Positions 1 to 8,388 are shown, numbered from the stretch's first letter. The stretch: DNA of 12,069 nt from Campylobacteraceae bacterium (GCA_026995985.1 JALWNF010000187.1:1-12069); one strand, 5' to 3'. Notes: a model not told the origin generated them from the letters alone. Numbers and translations: made by a program.

Positions 1-42
1 GTGATATAGTTTAGTTATATTAAAAATTACAAAGGATTAGAA

Positions 43-1287
43 ATGACAAAAATAAAATTGAGTTTAATTACAATCTCTCTACTATCTATAGGAACAATGG
101 CACAAGCTGATGTAGACTTAAAGATAGGAGGTCAAGCAGTTATATACTATCAAACAGAAGATGCAAAAGCTCCAGATACTGATATGTTCAACAAAGATGC
201 TTCAAGTGCTAACTTTGGTTTACAACTAAATGCAAATGGAGATTTGGGTAATGACTTTGGTCTTGGTCTTCAAGGAACAGCTCTAGGTACACTTGGTCTA
301 GAAGATAACCTTGTAAGTGATGTACGCCAATCAGGTTTAGGCAATAATGGAGACACAACTAATGCAAGTAACTATTTTGCAATTACTAAAGCCTATTTAA
401 CAAAGAAGGTTGCTAATACAACACTAAAAATGGGTCGTCAAGAGCTTCCTAAGTCACTTTCTCCATTAGCATTCTCAGAAAATTGGAATGTATTTAAAAA
501 TACTTTCGATGCTATAGTAGCTATTAATAGTGATATTCCAGATACTACACTTGTTGGTGCATATGTTGATAGAAGTAACAATCATAGAGATTTAACTACA
601 TTTGATGATTTGCAAACAGGAGCTTCAGGAGCTTCAGTAAGACCAGATAGTGGTGCTTATATGTTAACTGCTCAAAATAAAAGTGTAAAAGGATTAACAT
701 TAACAGGTAGCTATTATGGTATTCCTTCTGGTGCAACACCTCACGTAGATGCATTTTGGTTAGATGCTAAATCTGATTTAAATACATTAGCTCAACTACC
801 TGTAAAAGTAGGACTTCAGGGTGGACAATTAAACCCAGATGGATTAAATGATACAAAGGCTGTTGGTGCTAAGATTAGTGCAAAAACAAATGGGGTAAAT
901 CTCTCATTAGCTTATTCAAAAGTAGGAAGTGGTACATTAAGTCTTCAAAATGTTGGAACAGGGGTAAAAACTCCACTCTATACACAAATGATTGGGAATC
1001 AAAACTTTATTTCACATGACAATGACACCTTTGTTCTTGGAGCAAATATGCCTCTAGGTAATGGTAAACTTATTGCTAAGTACGATTTAACTACAGACAA
1101 CTCATCTACTAAAAATGATTACAACGAATTAGACCTTATCTATAAAACAAAATTACTCGGTACTAATGTATTTGCTGCTTATGTTATGCAAAAAGCTGAT
1201 AATAAAATTTTTGCTAAAGATGGCTCAGGAACAGCTACAGAAGATACTAATAATATTATCCGTATATGGACAAGATACAACTTTTAA
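43..1287 (+). CDS. Outer-membrane porin, OprD-like
   Basis: This 414-residue protein is predicted to be a beta-barrel channel for small solutes in the outer membrane. Residues 1-22 form a typical Sec signal peptide (basic MTKIK start, hydrophobic core, cleavage after AQA), leaving a mature protein that begins DVDLKIGG. The rest alternates short polar and aromatic strands with Gly/Asn/Asp-rich turns and ends in YNF, the terminal aromatic residue used by the Bam machinery. Residues around 130-150 (MGRQELPKSLSPLAF, followed by NTFDA) resemble the GRQEL...NTFEA segment of OprD-family porins. An AAAGGA ribosome site lies 6 bases before the ATG, and a weak -10 candidate (TATATT, 16-21) lies upstream. 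The gene stands alone, with its own terminator. Family membership is fairly safe; the substrate cannot be read from the sequence. Confidence 0.85.
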   Translation: MTKIKLSLITISLLSIGTMAQADVDLKIGGQAVIYYQTEDAKAPDTDMFNKDASSANFGLQLNANGDLGNDFGLGLQGTALGTLGLEDNLVSDVRQSGLGNNGDTTNASNYFAITKAYLTKKVANTTLKMGRQELPKSLSPLAFSENWNVFKNTFDAIVAINSDIPDTTLVGAYVDRSNNHRDLTTFDDLQTGASGASVRPDSGAYMLTAQNKSVKGLTLTGSYYGIPSGATPHVDAFWLDAKSDLNTLAQLPVKVGLQGGQLNPDGLNDTKAVGAKISAKTNGVNLSLAYSKVGSGTLSLQNVGTGVKTPLYTQMIGNQNFISHDNDTFVLGANMPLGNGKLIAKYDLTTDNSSTKNDYNELDLIYKTKLLGTNVFAAYVMQKADNKIFAKDGSGTATEDTNNIIRIWTRYNF

Positions 1288-1310
1288 TCTCTAAAAATTT
1301 ATTTACTCCT

Positions 1311-1339
1311 TTCCACCTTTTTAAGGTGGAAGCCTTTTT
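1311..1339 (+). terminator. Intrinsic terminator of the porin gene
   Basis: A perfect 9-bp stem (1311-1319 with 1323-1331, TTCCACCTT/AAGGTGGAA) with a 3-base TTT loop is followed by GCC and a run of five T. It starts 23 bases after the porin stop and separates the porin from murC. Confidence 0.85.
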
Positions 1340-1406
1340 ATTTTCTTCTCTTAACTATCTTTTTAAAGTAATAAAAAAAACATAAAAAGTGTGATACTAT
1401 TTCATA

Positions 1407-1412
1407 TATAAT
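1407..1412 (+). promoter_or_regulatory. Candidate -10 box for murC
   Basis: A TATAAT hexamer sits 26 bases before the murC ATG in a very AT-rich stretch with A/T tracts upstream. No good -35 box is visible, as is usual for sigma-70 promoters in Campylobacterota. It lies downstream of the porin terminator, so murC needs a promoter about here. Confidence 0.45.
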
Positions 1413-1438
1413 AATTTTTTTAAGAAAGCGGTAGATTT

Positions 1439-2752
1439 ATGAAAATACACTTTATAGGTATTGGAGGTATTGGACTTTCAGCCTTAGCAAAATTTTTAGC
1501 AAACGATGGAGACCAAATTTCAGGCTCAGACATTAAACAGACAGAGATTACAAATGATTTAGCTTTAAACTTTGGAGCAAAGATTACAATACCTCATCAT
1601 GCAGATGCTGTTGAGGGAGCTGAGAGAGTCATCTACTCAGCAGCTGTTAGACCAAACAATCCAGAGTATCAACGTGCTAAAGAGCTTGGAATTGAACTCC
1701 TTTCAAGAAAAGAGTCACTCAAAACTATCTTAGGAGACAAAGAGGTATATGCTGTGGGTGGAGCTCATGGTAAAAGTACAACTTCAGCTATGCTATCTTC
1801 ACTCATTCCCGACTCCAATGCACTTATTGGGGCTATATCTAAAGAGTTTGGCTCAAATGTTCGCCATGCAGACAACAATAGGGTGGTTTTTGAAGCAGAT
1901 GAGAGCGATGAGAGCTTTTTAAACTCTAACCCATACCTTGCCATAGTTACTAATGTAGAGCCTGAACATATGGAGTACTATGAGTATAATGAGGAGCGTT
2001 TCTACAATGCATACAGAAACTTCCTAAACCTCGCAAAAATTCGTGTAATTAATGCCGAAGATGAGTTTTTAGCCTCTCTAGAGATGGACTCTGTTAAACT
2101 CTACCCAAGCAGAGACATTAGCAACATAGAGTTTGTCTTAGTTAATGGAGAGCCTCATACAAAGTTTAGACTTAAAGAGTTTGGAGAGTTTGAAGTCTTT
2201 GGATTTGGAGAGCATATTGCTCTTGATGCTTCATTGGCTATCTTAGGTGCGTTAGAGATAGGAAAGACTATTGAAGATATTCGTAAAAATCTCTTACACT
2301 ATAAAGGAATTAAAAAACGTTTTGATATTATTCAAAATAGTGAAAATTGTGTAGTCATAGATGACTATGGTCACCACCCAACAGAGATAAGAGCAACAAT
2401 AAAGTCTCTTAAATACTATCAAGAGCTAAGAGGTTTTAATAAGCTCTATGTCATTTGGCAACCTCATAAATATAGTAGAACATTAGACAATCTACAAGGC
2501 TTTGTAGAGTGTTTTGAGGGGGTTGATGAGTTGGTTATTTTACCTATCTGGTCAGCAGGAGAGATTGAAGTAGACATTGACCTAAAAGGGGCATTTTCAC
2601 GCTATAGATTACACATGGCAGACAGAGTCACACGAAAAGATGGTGTAGTACAGGTTATTAAAGATAACAATATTATTCAAGAGTATCGTGAAGATTTGAT
2701 TGTTGCTTTTGGTGCAGGGGATATTACCTATCAGATTCGTGGAGAGGGGTAA
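1439..2752 (+). CDS. murC: UDP-N-acetylmuramate--L-alanine ligase MurC
   Basis: MurC joins L-alanine to UDP-MurNAc using ATP, the first peptide-forming step of cytoplasmic peptidoglycan precursor synthesis. The 437 residues show all three Mur-ligase domains. The N-terminal Rossmann-like domain has the IGIGGIG nucleotide-sugar motif (6-12). The central ATPase domain has the P-loop GGAHGKSTT (107-115) and the metal-binding FEADESDESF (151-160). The C-terminal domain has HYKGIKKRFD (287-296), DDYGHHPTE (308-316) and QPHKYSRT (341-348). The DESDESF form distinguishes MurC from the recycling ligase Mpl. Length is typical for Campylobacterota, and the GAHGKSTT loop (rather than GTHGKTTT) is, to my knowledge, normal there. 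The ATG is fixed by the domain start; upstream there is only a weak purine-rich site (AAGAAAG). The stop codon is built into a long hairpin. Confidence 0.96.
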   Translation: MKIHFIGIGGIGLSALAKFLANDGDQISGSDIKQTEITNDLALNFGAKITIPHHADAVEGAERVIYSAAVRPNNPEYQRAKELGIELLSRKESLKTILGDKEVYAVGGAHGKSTTSAMLSSLIPDSNALIGAISKEFGSNVRHADNNRVVFEADESDESFLNSNPYLAIVTNVEPEHMEYYEYNEERFYNAYRNFLNLAKIRVINAEDEFLASLEMDSVKLYPSRDISNIEFVLVNGEPHTKFRLKEFGEFEVFGFGEHIALDASLAILGALEIGKTIEDIRKNLLHYKGIKKRFDIIQNSENCVVIDDYGHHPTEIRATIKSLKYYQELRGFNKLYVIWQPHKYSRTLDNLQGFVECFEGVDELVILPIWSAGEIEVDIDLKGAFSRYRLHMADRVTRKDGVVQVIKDNNIIQEYREDLIVAFGAGDITYQIRGEG

Positions 2753-2797
2753 TTTGTGTAGGTCAAGAATAGAACATCTTGACCTCTACACAAATTA
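2750..2797. terminator. Bidirectional hairpin spanning two convergent stop codons
   Basis: The left arm 2750-2768 pairs along its full 19 bases with the right arm 2777-2797, apart from a 2-base bulge at 2785-2786. The loop is 8 bases (2769-2776). The left arm begins with the murC TAA (2750-2752) and the right arm ends with the TTA that is the stop of the minus-strand gene (2795-2797). The hairpin therefore fills the convergent gap exactly. There is no long T-tract on either side, so termination activity is inferred from position and stem strength. Confidence 0.75.
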
Positions 2798-3076
2798 AGA
2801 TATATTCTTTAAATCCTCTCTTCTCCACCCATTATCAAAAACAAAAAGCTCATACTCTATACCCTGCTTGTCAAACTCTTTCAACAACTCATTTAAGACC
2901 TCTATATCTTCTGCCCTATCCTCTTTATCTTCTTCTAAATCAAGCTCTAAAATCTCACCCTTTTCAATAGCCTCTTCCAAATCAAAATAGTCAAAATCAT
3001 AATCTAGTAGATACTGAAAAGACTCAAATGGCTCATACTCAATATGGTGTAAAAATCTAATACCTACTTTTTTCAC
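2795..3076 (-). CDS. Small acidic protein of unknown function
   Basis: I do not recognise this 93-residue protein. It starts at a GTG (3074-3076), the only reasonable start, with a GAGG ribosome site 7 bases upstream (CCTC at 3084-3087 on the plus strand). It has no signal peptide or membrane segment. It is strongly acidic: about 29 of 93 residues are Asp or Glu, concentrated in residues 24-75, against about 11 Lys/Arg. The middle (LEEAIEKGEILELDLEEDKED and onwards) looks helical, and the C-terminal part (YELFVFDNGWRRED) looks like a beta-strand and turn. It lies convergent to murC and divergent from glmU, ending in the shared hairpin. The plus-strand reading of the same region gives a low-complexity Leu/Ser/Pro peptide, so the minus strand is the coding one. 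It is probably a cytoplasmic protein with a lineage-restricted role. Confidence 0.75.
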   Translation of the reverse strand: MKKVGIRFLHHIEYEPFESFQYLLDYDFDYFDLEEAIEKGEILELDLEEDKEDRAEDIEVLNELLKEFDKQGIEYELFVFDNGWRREDLKNIS

Positions 3077-3128
3077 TCTACTACCTCATTTTTTCCAAAA
3101 GTATACTATATTTTTACTCCACCTTAGA

Positions 3129-3134
3129 TATAAT
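3129..3134 (+). promoter_or_regulatory. Candidate -10 box for glmU
   Basis: A TATAAT hexamer preceded by TAGA lies 38 bases before the glmU ATG, in the 96-base divergent gap between the acidic-protein gene and glmU. An AAGG ribosome site (3161-3164) sits 8 bases before the ATG. No -35 box is clear. Confidence 0.5.
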
Positions 3135-3172
3135 CACAAAAAATAATATTTTATTAACATAAGGTTTCCAAT

Positions 3173-4462
3173 ATGTCTATTAGTATCGTTATTTTAGCAG
3201 CAGGTAAAGGGAGTAGAATGAAATCTTCTACTCCTAAAGTTCTTCATACTATCTCTGGTAAATCAATGCTCTCTCATACTATTGATGCAGCACAAAAACT
3301 CTCAAATGATATTACAGTTGTACTCTACCACCAAGCTGGGCGTGTTCAAAAAGCAATAGAGGCTGAGTACTCAAATATTAACTTTCATATGCAAGATGCC
3401 GAGCAGTTCCCAGGAACAGGTGGAGCTATGAAAGGTGTAGAGACCAAATATAAAAAGACTCTTATCTTAAATGGTGATATGCCTCTTATTACCCAAGATT
3501 CTCTCTTGGCTTTAACAGAGGGAGATGCAGATATAAATATGTCTGTTATTGAGCTTGATAACCCTTATGGTTACGGTCGTGTTATTATTGAAGATGGTGA
3601 AGTAAAAGAGATTGTTGAGCAGAAAGATTGCAATGAAGAACAGCTAAATACAAAAACAGTTAATGCAGGAATATACTGCGTAAAGACAGAGCTTCTAAAC
3701 CGTTATATTCCTCTACTCTCAAATAACAATGCTCAAGAGGAGTACTACCTAACAGATATTATTAAAATGGCTGTAGATGAAGGTAAAACGGTACGCCCAA
3801 TATATGTAAAAGAGGAGGAGTTTAAAGGAGTTAACTCCAAGTTTGACCTTGCAAATGCTGAAATTATTATGCAAAATCGCATTAAAAAAGAGCTTATGGA
3901 GTCTGGGGTTATTATGCGTTTTCCAGATACTATCTATATTGATTGTCGTGCTACCTTTGAGGGTGAGTGTATCTTAGAGAATGGAGTAACCATCTTAGGG
4001 GCTTCAAAGCTCATAAATGCACATATTAAAAGCTACTCTGTTATAGAAGACTCCATCATTGAAGATTCAGATGTAGGACCAATGGGACGCATTCGCCCTC
4101 TTTCTCACCTAAAAGATACACATGTAGGAAACTTTGTAGAGGTTAAAAAATCAACTCTTAATGGAGTAAAGGCAGGTCACTTAGCCTATCTTGGTGACAG
4201 CACCATAGATGAAGGCTCAAATATTGGAGCAGGAGTTATTACTTGTAACTATGATGGTAAAAACAAGTATAAAACTACTATTGGAAAAAATGTCTTTGTT
4301 GGTTCAGACTCACAGCTTATTGCTCCTGTTACTATAGAAGATGACGTAATGATAGCAGCAGGAACTACACTAACAAAAGATATAGCTAAAGGAAATCTTG
4401 CTTTAACAAGAGCTCCTTTAAAACTAATTCCTAACTTCTTTTATAAATTTTTTGGGAAATAG
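3173..4462 (+). CDS. glmU: Bifunctional UDP-GlcNAc pyrophosphorylase / GlcN-1-P acetyltransferase
   Basis: GlmU acetylates glucosamine-1-phosphate with acetyl-CoA and then couples the product to UTP, giving UDP-GlcNAc for peptidoglycan and lipopolysaccharide. Both halves are present in 429 residues. The N-terminal uridyltransferase domain (about 1-225) has [18 protein letters not shown] (8-25), the substrate loop PGTGGA (80-85), NGDMPL (100-105, metal-binding D102) and [12 protein letters not shown] (219-230, with the metal-site Asn). The C-terminal left-handed beta-helix (about 250-415) has GRIRP (305-309), AGHLAYLGD (334-342, general-base His336) and [15 protein letters not shown] (354-368). 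The C-terminal end is shorter than in E. coli (456 residues), as I recall for Campylobacter and Helicobacter. It precedes the Sdh operon but is separated from it by a terminator hairpin and new promoters. Confidence 0.97.
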   Translation: MSISIVILAAGKGSRMKSSTPKVLHTISGKSMLSHTIDAAQKLSNDITVVLYHQAGRVQKAIEAEYSNINFHMQDAEQFPGTGGAMKGVETKYKKTLILNGDMPLITQDSLLALTEGDADINMSVIELDNPYGYGRVIIEDGEVKEIVEQKDCNEEQLNTKTVNAGIYCVKTELLNRYIPLLSNNNAQEEYYLTDIIKMAVDEGKTVRPIYVKEEEFKGVNSKFDLANAEIIMQNRIKKELMESGVIMRFPDTIYIDCRATFEGECILENGVTILGASKLINAHIKSYSVIEDSIIEDSDVGPMGRIRPLSHLKDTHVGNFVEVKKSTLNGVKAGHLAYLGDSTIDEGSNIGAGVITCNYDGKNKYKTTIGKNVFVGSDSQLIAPVTIEDDVMIAAGTTLTKDIAKGNLALTRAPLKLIPNFFYKFFGK

Positions 4463-4486
4463 AGTGTAGAGAAATCTACACTTTAA
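4463..4486 (+). terminator. glmU terminator hairpin with GAAA loop
   Basis: Immediately after the glmU TAG, a perfect 8-bp stem (4463-4470 with 4475-4482, AGTGTAGA/TCTACACT) closes on a GAAA (GNRA-type) tetraloop and is followed by a short T-rich stretch (TTAA). The T-tract is weak, but placement and stability support termination. Confidence 0.7.
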
Positions 4487-4560
4487 TCTTGTGTTATAAC
4501 AATTATTTTACATTCTTATCAATCGTGGAAAAATTGTAACATAATAAAATTCAAATACTC

Positions 4561-4566
4561 TATAAT
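4561..4566 (+). promoter_or_regulatory. Candidate distal -10 box of the sdh operon
   Basis: A TATAAT hexamer lies 75 bases before the sdhA ATG. A TTGTAA at 4534-4539 could act as a -35 but is 21 bp away, which is long. It is one of two identical hexamers exactly 40 bp apart. Confidence 0.4.
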
Positions 4567-4600
4567 ACCCACAATCAACACACATTACACCCCTCTAAGC

Positions 4601-4606
4601 TATAAT
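4601..4606 (+). promoter_or_regulatory. Candidate proximal -10 box of the sdh operon
   Basis: The context AAGCTATAATCG gives a consensus TATAAT 35 bases before the sdhA ATG, so transcription would begin near 4612-4614. That point lies after a possible TTG start at 4609 and before the AAAAGGAA ribosome site (4626-4633), which supports the ATG at 4642 as the true start. No consensus -35 is seen. Confidence 0.55.
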
Positions 4607-4641
4607 CGTTGCAAATTCTTAACTTAAAAGGAACACACAGC

Positions 4642-6360
4642 ATGGGCATTACGATACATGAATATGATGCAGTAATTGTTGGAGCTGGTCTTGCTGGTTT
4701 AGCAGCAGCAAAAGAGCTAACAGAAGCTGGTAAAAAGACAGCTGTAATTACAAAACTACATCCATTAAGAAGCCACTCAGGAGCAGCTCAAGGTGGTATT
4801 AATGCTGCTTTAGGAAAAGAGGACAGCACAGAGCTTCATGAGTTTGATACAGTAAAGGGGTCTGACTACCTTGCAGACCAAGATTGTGTTGAGCTTATGT
4901 GTAGTAAAGCTCCAGAGACTATTCGTTGGGCAGAGAGAATGGGGGCAGTATTTTCAAGAGATGAAGATGGGAATATTGCTATAAGACCTTTTGGTGGGCA
5001 GAGTAAGCCAAGAGCTTGTTACGCAAAAGACAGAACAGGATTAGCTGTTCTTCAAGCTATATATGAACAGGCATTTAGAGCAGGTATAGAGGTATTTGAT
5101 GAGTGGTACTGCTCTGACCTTATCTATAAAGATGGAAAGGTCTCAGGCGTAGTTGCTTATGACCTAAGAACCTCTGAACCTGCTATCTTTAATGCAAAAG
5201 TAACAATGTTTGCTACAGGTGGACATGCAAGAGCCTATAGATTTAACTCTAATGCCCATGCAAATACAGGAGATTCACTCTCTATTGTTGCACGTCATGG
5301 TCTTCCACTTGAAGATATGGAGTTTGTTCAGTTCCACCCAAGTGGACTAGGTGGTTCTGGTATTCTCATCTCTGAAGCTGCTCGTGGTGAGGGAGGTAGG
5401 CTCTATAACTCCAAGGGTGAACGTTTTATGGAGAAATATGCTCCAAATGCAATGGAACTTGCCTCTCGTGATGTTGTAAGTCGTGCTATTATGGAAGAGG
5501 TTCGTCAAGGGCGTGGTGTTGGAAAAGATGGTCAATCAGTTAACATTGACCTAACTCACCTTGACCCAGAGATTATCTTAACTCGTCTTCCAGAGCTTCG
5601 TGAACTTGCCATTGCTTTCCAAGGACAAGATATGTTAAAAGAGCCAATTCACATTTCAGCTACTGCACACTACTCTATGGGTGGTATTCCAACTAATATT
5701 AACTGTCAAGTACAAAAAAATGCCAAAGGTGATGTAGTAGAGGGCTTCTACGCTGCTGGAGAGTGCTCTTGTGTATCTGTCCATGGGGCAAATAGACTTG
5801 GGGCCAACTCTCTTCTTGAAGCACTCTTCTTTGGTCGTCATGCAGGTGAAAATATGGTTAAAGCCCTTGATGAGGGTATTGAGTTACGTCCAGCAACAGA
5901 GGCTGATGCTAAAAATACACTTGAGGAGATGAACAGATTACTAACCTCTAATGGTAAAGAGCGTGTAGCAAAACTTAGAGAGGAACTACAAAATGGAATG
6001 ACTGCCGATGCTGGTGTCTTTAGAAGTAAAGAGTCGCTAGAGCGTCAACTTAAACTTATTGATGAGCTTTTAGTACGTTTTAAAGATATTCGTATTGATG
6101 ATAAATCTAAAACATTTAACACGGACCTACAAGAGGCTACAGAGCTTGGTCACATGTTAGAGTTCTCTAAATTTATTGTATATGGTGCATTAATTCGTGA
6201 AGAGAGTCGCGGTGGTCACTATCGTGAAGATTTCCCTACAAGAGATGATGAGAAATTCTTAAAACACACCTATGCATATATGGATAAAGACTACAATATG
6301 TCACATGAGTGGGGAGATGTTGTAATAGACAAGTTTGAACCAATGGAAAGAAAATACTAA
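4642..6360 (+). CDS. sdhA: Succinate dehydrogenase/fumarate reductase flavoprotein subunit
   Basis: This is the catalytic subunit of a complex II relative, interconverting succinate and fumarate with covalently bound FAD. From the ATG at 4642 it has 572 residues; that start follows AAAAGGAA by about 8 bases and is preferred over an in-frame TTG at 4609. Visible motifs are the FAD-binding VGAGLAG (13-19); RSHS with the presumed FAD-linking His45, followed by [22 protein letters not shown] (118-133); QFHPSG (230-235); EAARGEGG (245-252); the catalytic-type Arg in ELASRD (R276); [10 protein letters not shown] (343-352); and [11 protein letters not shown] (383-393). The N-terminus lacks a twin-arginine signal, unlike the exported methylmenaquinol:fumarate reductase MfrA of Wolinella and Campylobacter, so it should face the cytoplasm. 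It begins a three-gene operon. The in vivo direction (oxidative or reductive TCA cycle) cannot be decided from sequence. Confidence 0.93.
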   Translation: MGITIHEYDAVIVGAGLAGLAAAKELTEAGKKTAVITKLHPLRSHSGAAQGGINAALGKEDSTELHEFDTVKGSDYLADQDCVELMCSKAPETIRWAERMGAVFSRDEDGNIAIRPFGGQSKPRACYAKDRTGLAVLQAIYEQAFRAGIEVFDEWYCSDLIYKDGKVSGVVAYDLRTSEPAIFNAKVTMFATGGHARAYRFNSNAHANTGDSLSIVARHGLPLEDMEFVQFHPSGLGGSGILISEAARGEGGRLYNSKGERFMEKYAPNAMELASRDVVSRAIMEEVRQGRGVGKDGQSVNIDLTHLDPEIILTRLPELRELAIAFQGQDMLKEPIHISATAHYSMGGIPTNINCQVQKNAKGDVVEGFYAAGECSCVSVHGANRLGANSLLEALFFGRHAGENMVKALDEGIELRPATEADAKNTLEEMNRLLTSNGKERVAKLREELQNGMTADAGVFRSKESLERQLKLIDELLVRFKDIRIDDKSKTFNTDLQEATELGHMLEFSKFIVYGALIREESRGGHYREDFPTRDDEKFLKHTYAYMDKDYNMSHEWGDVVIDKFEPMERKY

Positions 6361-6370
6361 GGAGGTCAAG

Positions 6371-7375
6371 ATGAGTGAAACAAAAGCTGGTCAAACCAGA
6401 AAAGTAACAATAAAAGCGTTTAGATTTAATGCCGAGACAGACTATCTTCCATCGTATAGAAGCTATACAATGGAGGTAGGAAAAGATGAGCTAATTCTTG
6501 ACCTTTTAAACAGAATTAAGTGGGAGCATGATGGTTCATTCTCTTACCGTCGCTCTTGCCGTCATGGTATCTGTGGGGCATGTGCTATTAAGGTAAATGG
6601 TAAAGCTACACTTGCTTGTAAACAAAATGCTATGGAGCTTCTTGACCTATTTAACAATGAACTTGTCTTTGAACCAAGTTCCACTAAACGAGCTGTTAAA
6701 GATATGATTATTGACAAGAGTGATTTTTGGGAGAAACACGCTGCTGTTAAACCTTATGTTGTTGCAGATGTCGACCCACACCCAGAGCATGAAACAAAAC
6801 AGAGCATTGAAGAGTTTAATAAGTTTTTAGACTCTGACTTATGTATTCAGTGTGGTGCATGTCACTACTCTTGTCCTGCATTAGAGGCAAACCCTGACTA
6901 CTTAGGACCTGCTGCACTTAATGCCGCTTATCGATTTACTGTTGATACAAGAGATGAGGCTACAAAAGAGCGTTTAAAAATTACAGCTCAGAGTGGTTCA
7001 GGTGTTTGGGACTGTGTGAAGTGTTATGAGTGTGCAGAGGCGTGTCCAAAAGAGATTAACCCTATTGAGAAGATTACAAAACTCCACAACCTACAGTTTG
7101 AACACAAAGTAGCACCAAACAATGTTGCAACACGTCATGCTGAAGGGTTCTTACGTGGTATGAAGAGATATGGTTACCTTGATGAGGCTGATATTGTTAC
7201 CTATTCTGAAGGCTATTTAGGTATGTATAAGCATCTAAAAACAGCTATGAAGATGATGAAATCAGGTAAGATACATTGGCACTCTGGAATTCCATTTATT
7301 AACTCTATTCCAAAAATCAAAAATTTAGATGAAGTTAAAAAATTAATTAAGATTTCACAAACTCATAAGCTGTAA
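6371..7375 (+). CDS. sdhB: Succinate dehydrogenase/fumarate reductase iron-sulfur subunit, E-type
   Basis: This subunit relays electrons from SdhA. From the ATG at 6371 (GGAGG 5 bases upstream, 10 bases after the sdhA stop) it has 334 residues; an upstream in-frame ATG at 6335 inside sdhA has no such site. The N-terminal plant-type ferredoxin domain holds the [2Fe-2S] motif CRHGICGAC (63-71) plus Cys83. The helical domain holds CIQCGACHYSCP (158-169) and CVKCYECAEACP (215-226). In classical SdhB the third site reads CxxxxxC and binds [3Fe-4S]; here an added Cys218 suggests a second [4Fe-4S] cluster, as known for E-type (Sulfolobus-like) enzymes. About 80 residues beyond the usual SdhB end, rich in basic helices, resemble HdrC-type tails and probably contact the CCG subunit. 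Confidence 0.93.
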   Translation: MSETKAGQTRKVTIKAFRFNAETDYLPSYRSYTMEVGKDELILDLLNRIKWEHDGSFSYRRSCRHGICGACAIKVNGKATLACKQNAMELLDLFNNELVFEPSSTKRAVKDMIIDKSDFWEKHAAVKPYVVADVDPHPEHETKQSIEEFNKFLDSDLCIQCGACHYSCPALEANPDYLGPAALNAAYRFTVDTRDEATKERLKITAQSGSGVWDCVKCYECAEACPKEINPIEKITKLHNLQFEHKVAPNNVATRHAEGFLRGMKRYGYLDEADIVTYSEGYLGMYKHLKTAMKMMKSGKIHWHSGIPFINSIPKIKNLDEVKKLIKISQTHKL

Positions 7376-7382
7376 GGAGAAA

Positions 7383-8288
7383 ATGATGAGCAAACAATTA
7401 CACTATGCACTCTTTACTGGGTGTACAGCAAAACAGTCAACACCAGAGTTATTGTCATCTACACTTGCAGTAGCTGATAAGTTAGGTATCAAAATTACTA
7501 TCTTAGAGGAGGCTTCATGTTGTGGAGCTTCTCACCTACAAGATTTTGATGAGTTTTTAGCACATGTTCTAAATGCAAGAAACATCTGTTATGCAGAGAA
7601 GTTAGGTCTAACTATGATTACTATCTGTAACACTTGTCAACTCAACTCTGCTATGACCAAACATGCACTAGATACCAACCCAGAGCTAAAAGCAAGAGTT
7701 AACGAAAAACTAGCAGAGGTTGGTTTAGAGTATAAAGGTACTTCCCAGATTAAACACTTCTTATATGCACTTATTGATGATTATGGGCTAGAGAATATTA
7801 GAGAGAAGGTAACAACACCACTTTCAGCGTTCAATATTGCACCTTTTTATGGTTGTCATAATATTCGCCCAAGTGAACTACATAGCTCAAGCAATGGGGG
7901 CGAAAATCCATACAAACCTACTTCACTAGATAGCCTTATTGATGCACTAGAGGGTAAACCTGTAGATTATGACCACAAAAATAAGTGTTGTGGTTTCCAC
8001 GTAGAGCTTCAAGCTAACCACACCTCTGAAGTCTTAGCAGGAAATGCTATGGTAGATGCTATTGACAATAACGCTGACCTTATGGTAACACCATGTCCTC
8101 TTTGTCACTTAAAGATGGATACATACCAAGATAGTGTTGGTAAGGTAATTGGTAGAGATATAGAGCTTCCTGTTCTACATATGCCACAGATGGTTGCTCT
8201 TGCTCTTGGCTGTAGTGAAAAAGAGATTGGACTTAACTTTCATGTTCAAAAGGCTACACATATTTTTTCTGAGGCTAAAAGAGCTTAA
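7383..8288 (+). CDS. sdhE: CCG-domain (HdrB-like) third subunit of E-type succinate/fumarate oxidoreductase
   Basis: This 301-residue protein has two CCG domains, the fold that binds unusual [4Fe-4S] clusters in heterodisulfide reductase subunit B. Domain 1 has C14, CCG at 46-48 and CNTC (82-85). Domain 2 has C158, CCG at 202-204 and CPLC (238-241). In E-type complexes (called SdhC in older Campylobacter annotation, MfrE in methylmenaquinol:fumarate reductases) this subunit replaces the heme-b membrane anchors and is thought to pass electrons to quinone. It has no transmembrane helix, so membrane contact must be peripheral. Two ATGs are adjacent: AAGGAG (7374-7379) is 3 bases from the first and 6 from the second (7386), so the second may be used. 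It starts 7 bases after sdhB. This sdhE is not the unrelated flavinylation factor of the same name. Confidence 0.9.
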   Translation: MMSKQLHYALFTGCTAKQSTPELLSSTLAVADKLGIKITILEEASCCGASHLQDFDEFLAHVLNARNICYAEKLGLTMITICNTCQLNSAMTKHALDTNPELKARVNEKLAEVGLEYKGTSQIKHFLYALIDDYGLENIREKVTTPLSAFNIAPFYGCHNIRPSELHSSSNGGENPYKPTSLDSLIDALEGKPVDYDHKNKCCGFHVELQANHTSEVLAGNAMVDAIDNNADLMVTPCPLCHLKMDTYQDSVGKVIGRDIELPVLHMPQMVALALGCSEKEIGLNFHVQKATHIFSEAKRA

Positions 8289-8295
8289 TTTTAAT

Positions 8296-8319
8296 TGGTG
8301 TGACTCTACTGTCACACCA
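8296..8319 (+). terminator. Hairpin ending the sdh operon
   Basis: A perfect 9-bp stem (8296-8304 with 8311-8319, TGGTGTGAC/GTCACACCA) with a 6-base loop begins 7 bases after the sdhE stop. There is no T-tract after it, so it may terminate only partly or mainly stabilise the 3' end of the mRNA. Confidence 0.55.
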
Positions 8320-8388
8320 CATAAAATCTGTTACCCCAAAACACATCTAATATATTTTTAAATTCTAAATAACTATTTTTTCTCCCAA

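Noticed and set aside
2779..2970. Plus-strand 63-residue frame after murC
   Set aside because: It overlaps the hairpin and the acidic-protein gene antisense, has no ribosome site, and translates to low-complexity Leu/Tyr/Thr/Pro sequence; it is a shadow.
4493..4500. GTTATAAC palindrome upstream of the sdh operon as an operator
   Set aside because: Only 8 bp, AT-rich, with non-symmetrical flanks and far from the -10 boxes; chance is likely in such AT-rich DNA.
5347..5841. Short minus-strand frames inside sdhA
   Set aside because: They lie antisense to strongly conserved SdhA motifs and have no credible start signals or recognisable protein features.
4642..6360. Naming the operon mfrABE (periplasmic methylmenaquinol:fumarate reductase)
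   Set aside because: The gene order and CCG subunit fit, but SdhA has no twin-arginine signal in either possible start, so the periplasmic version is not supported.
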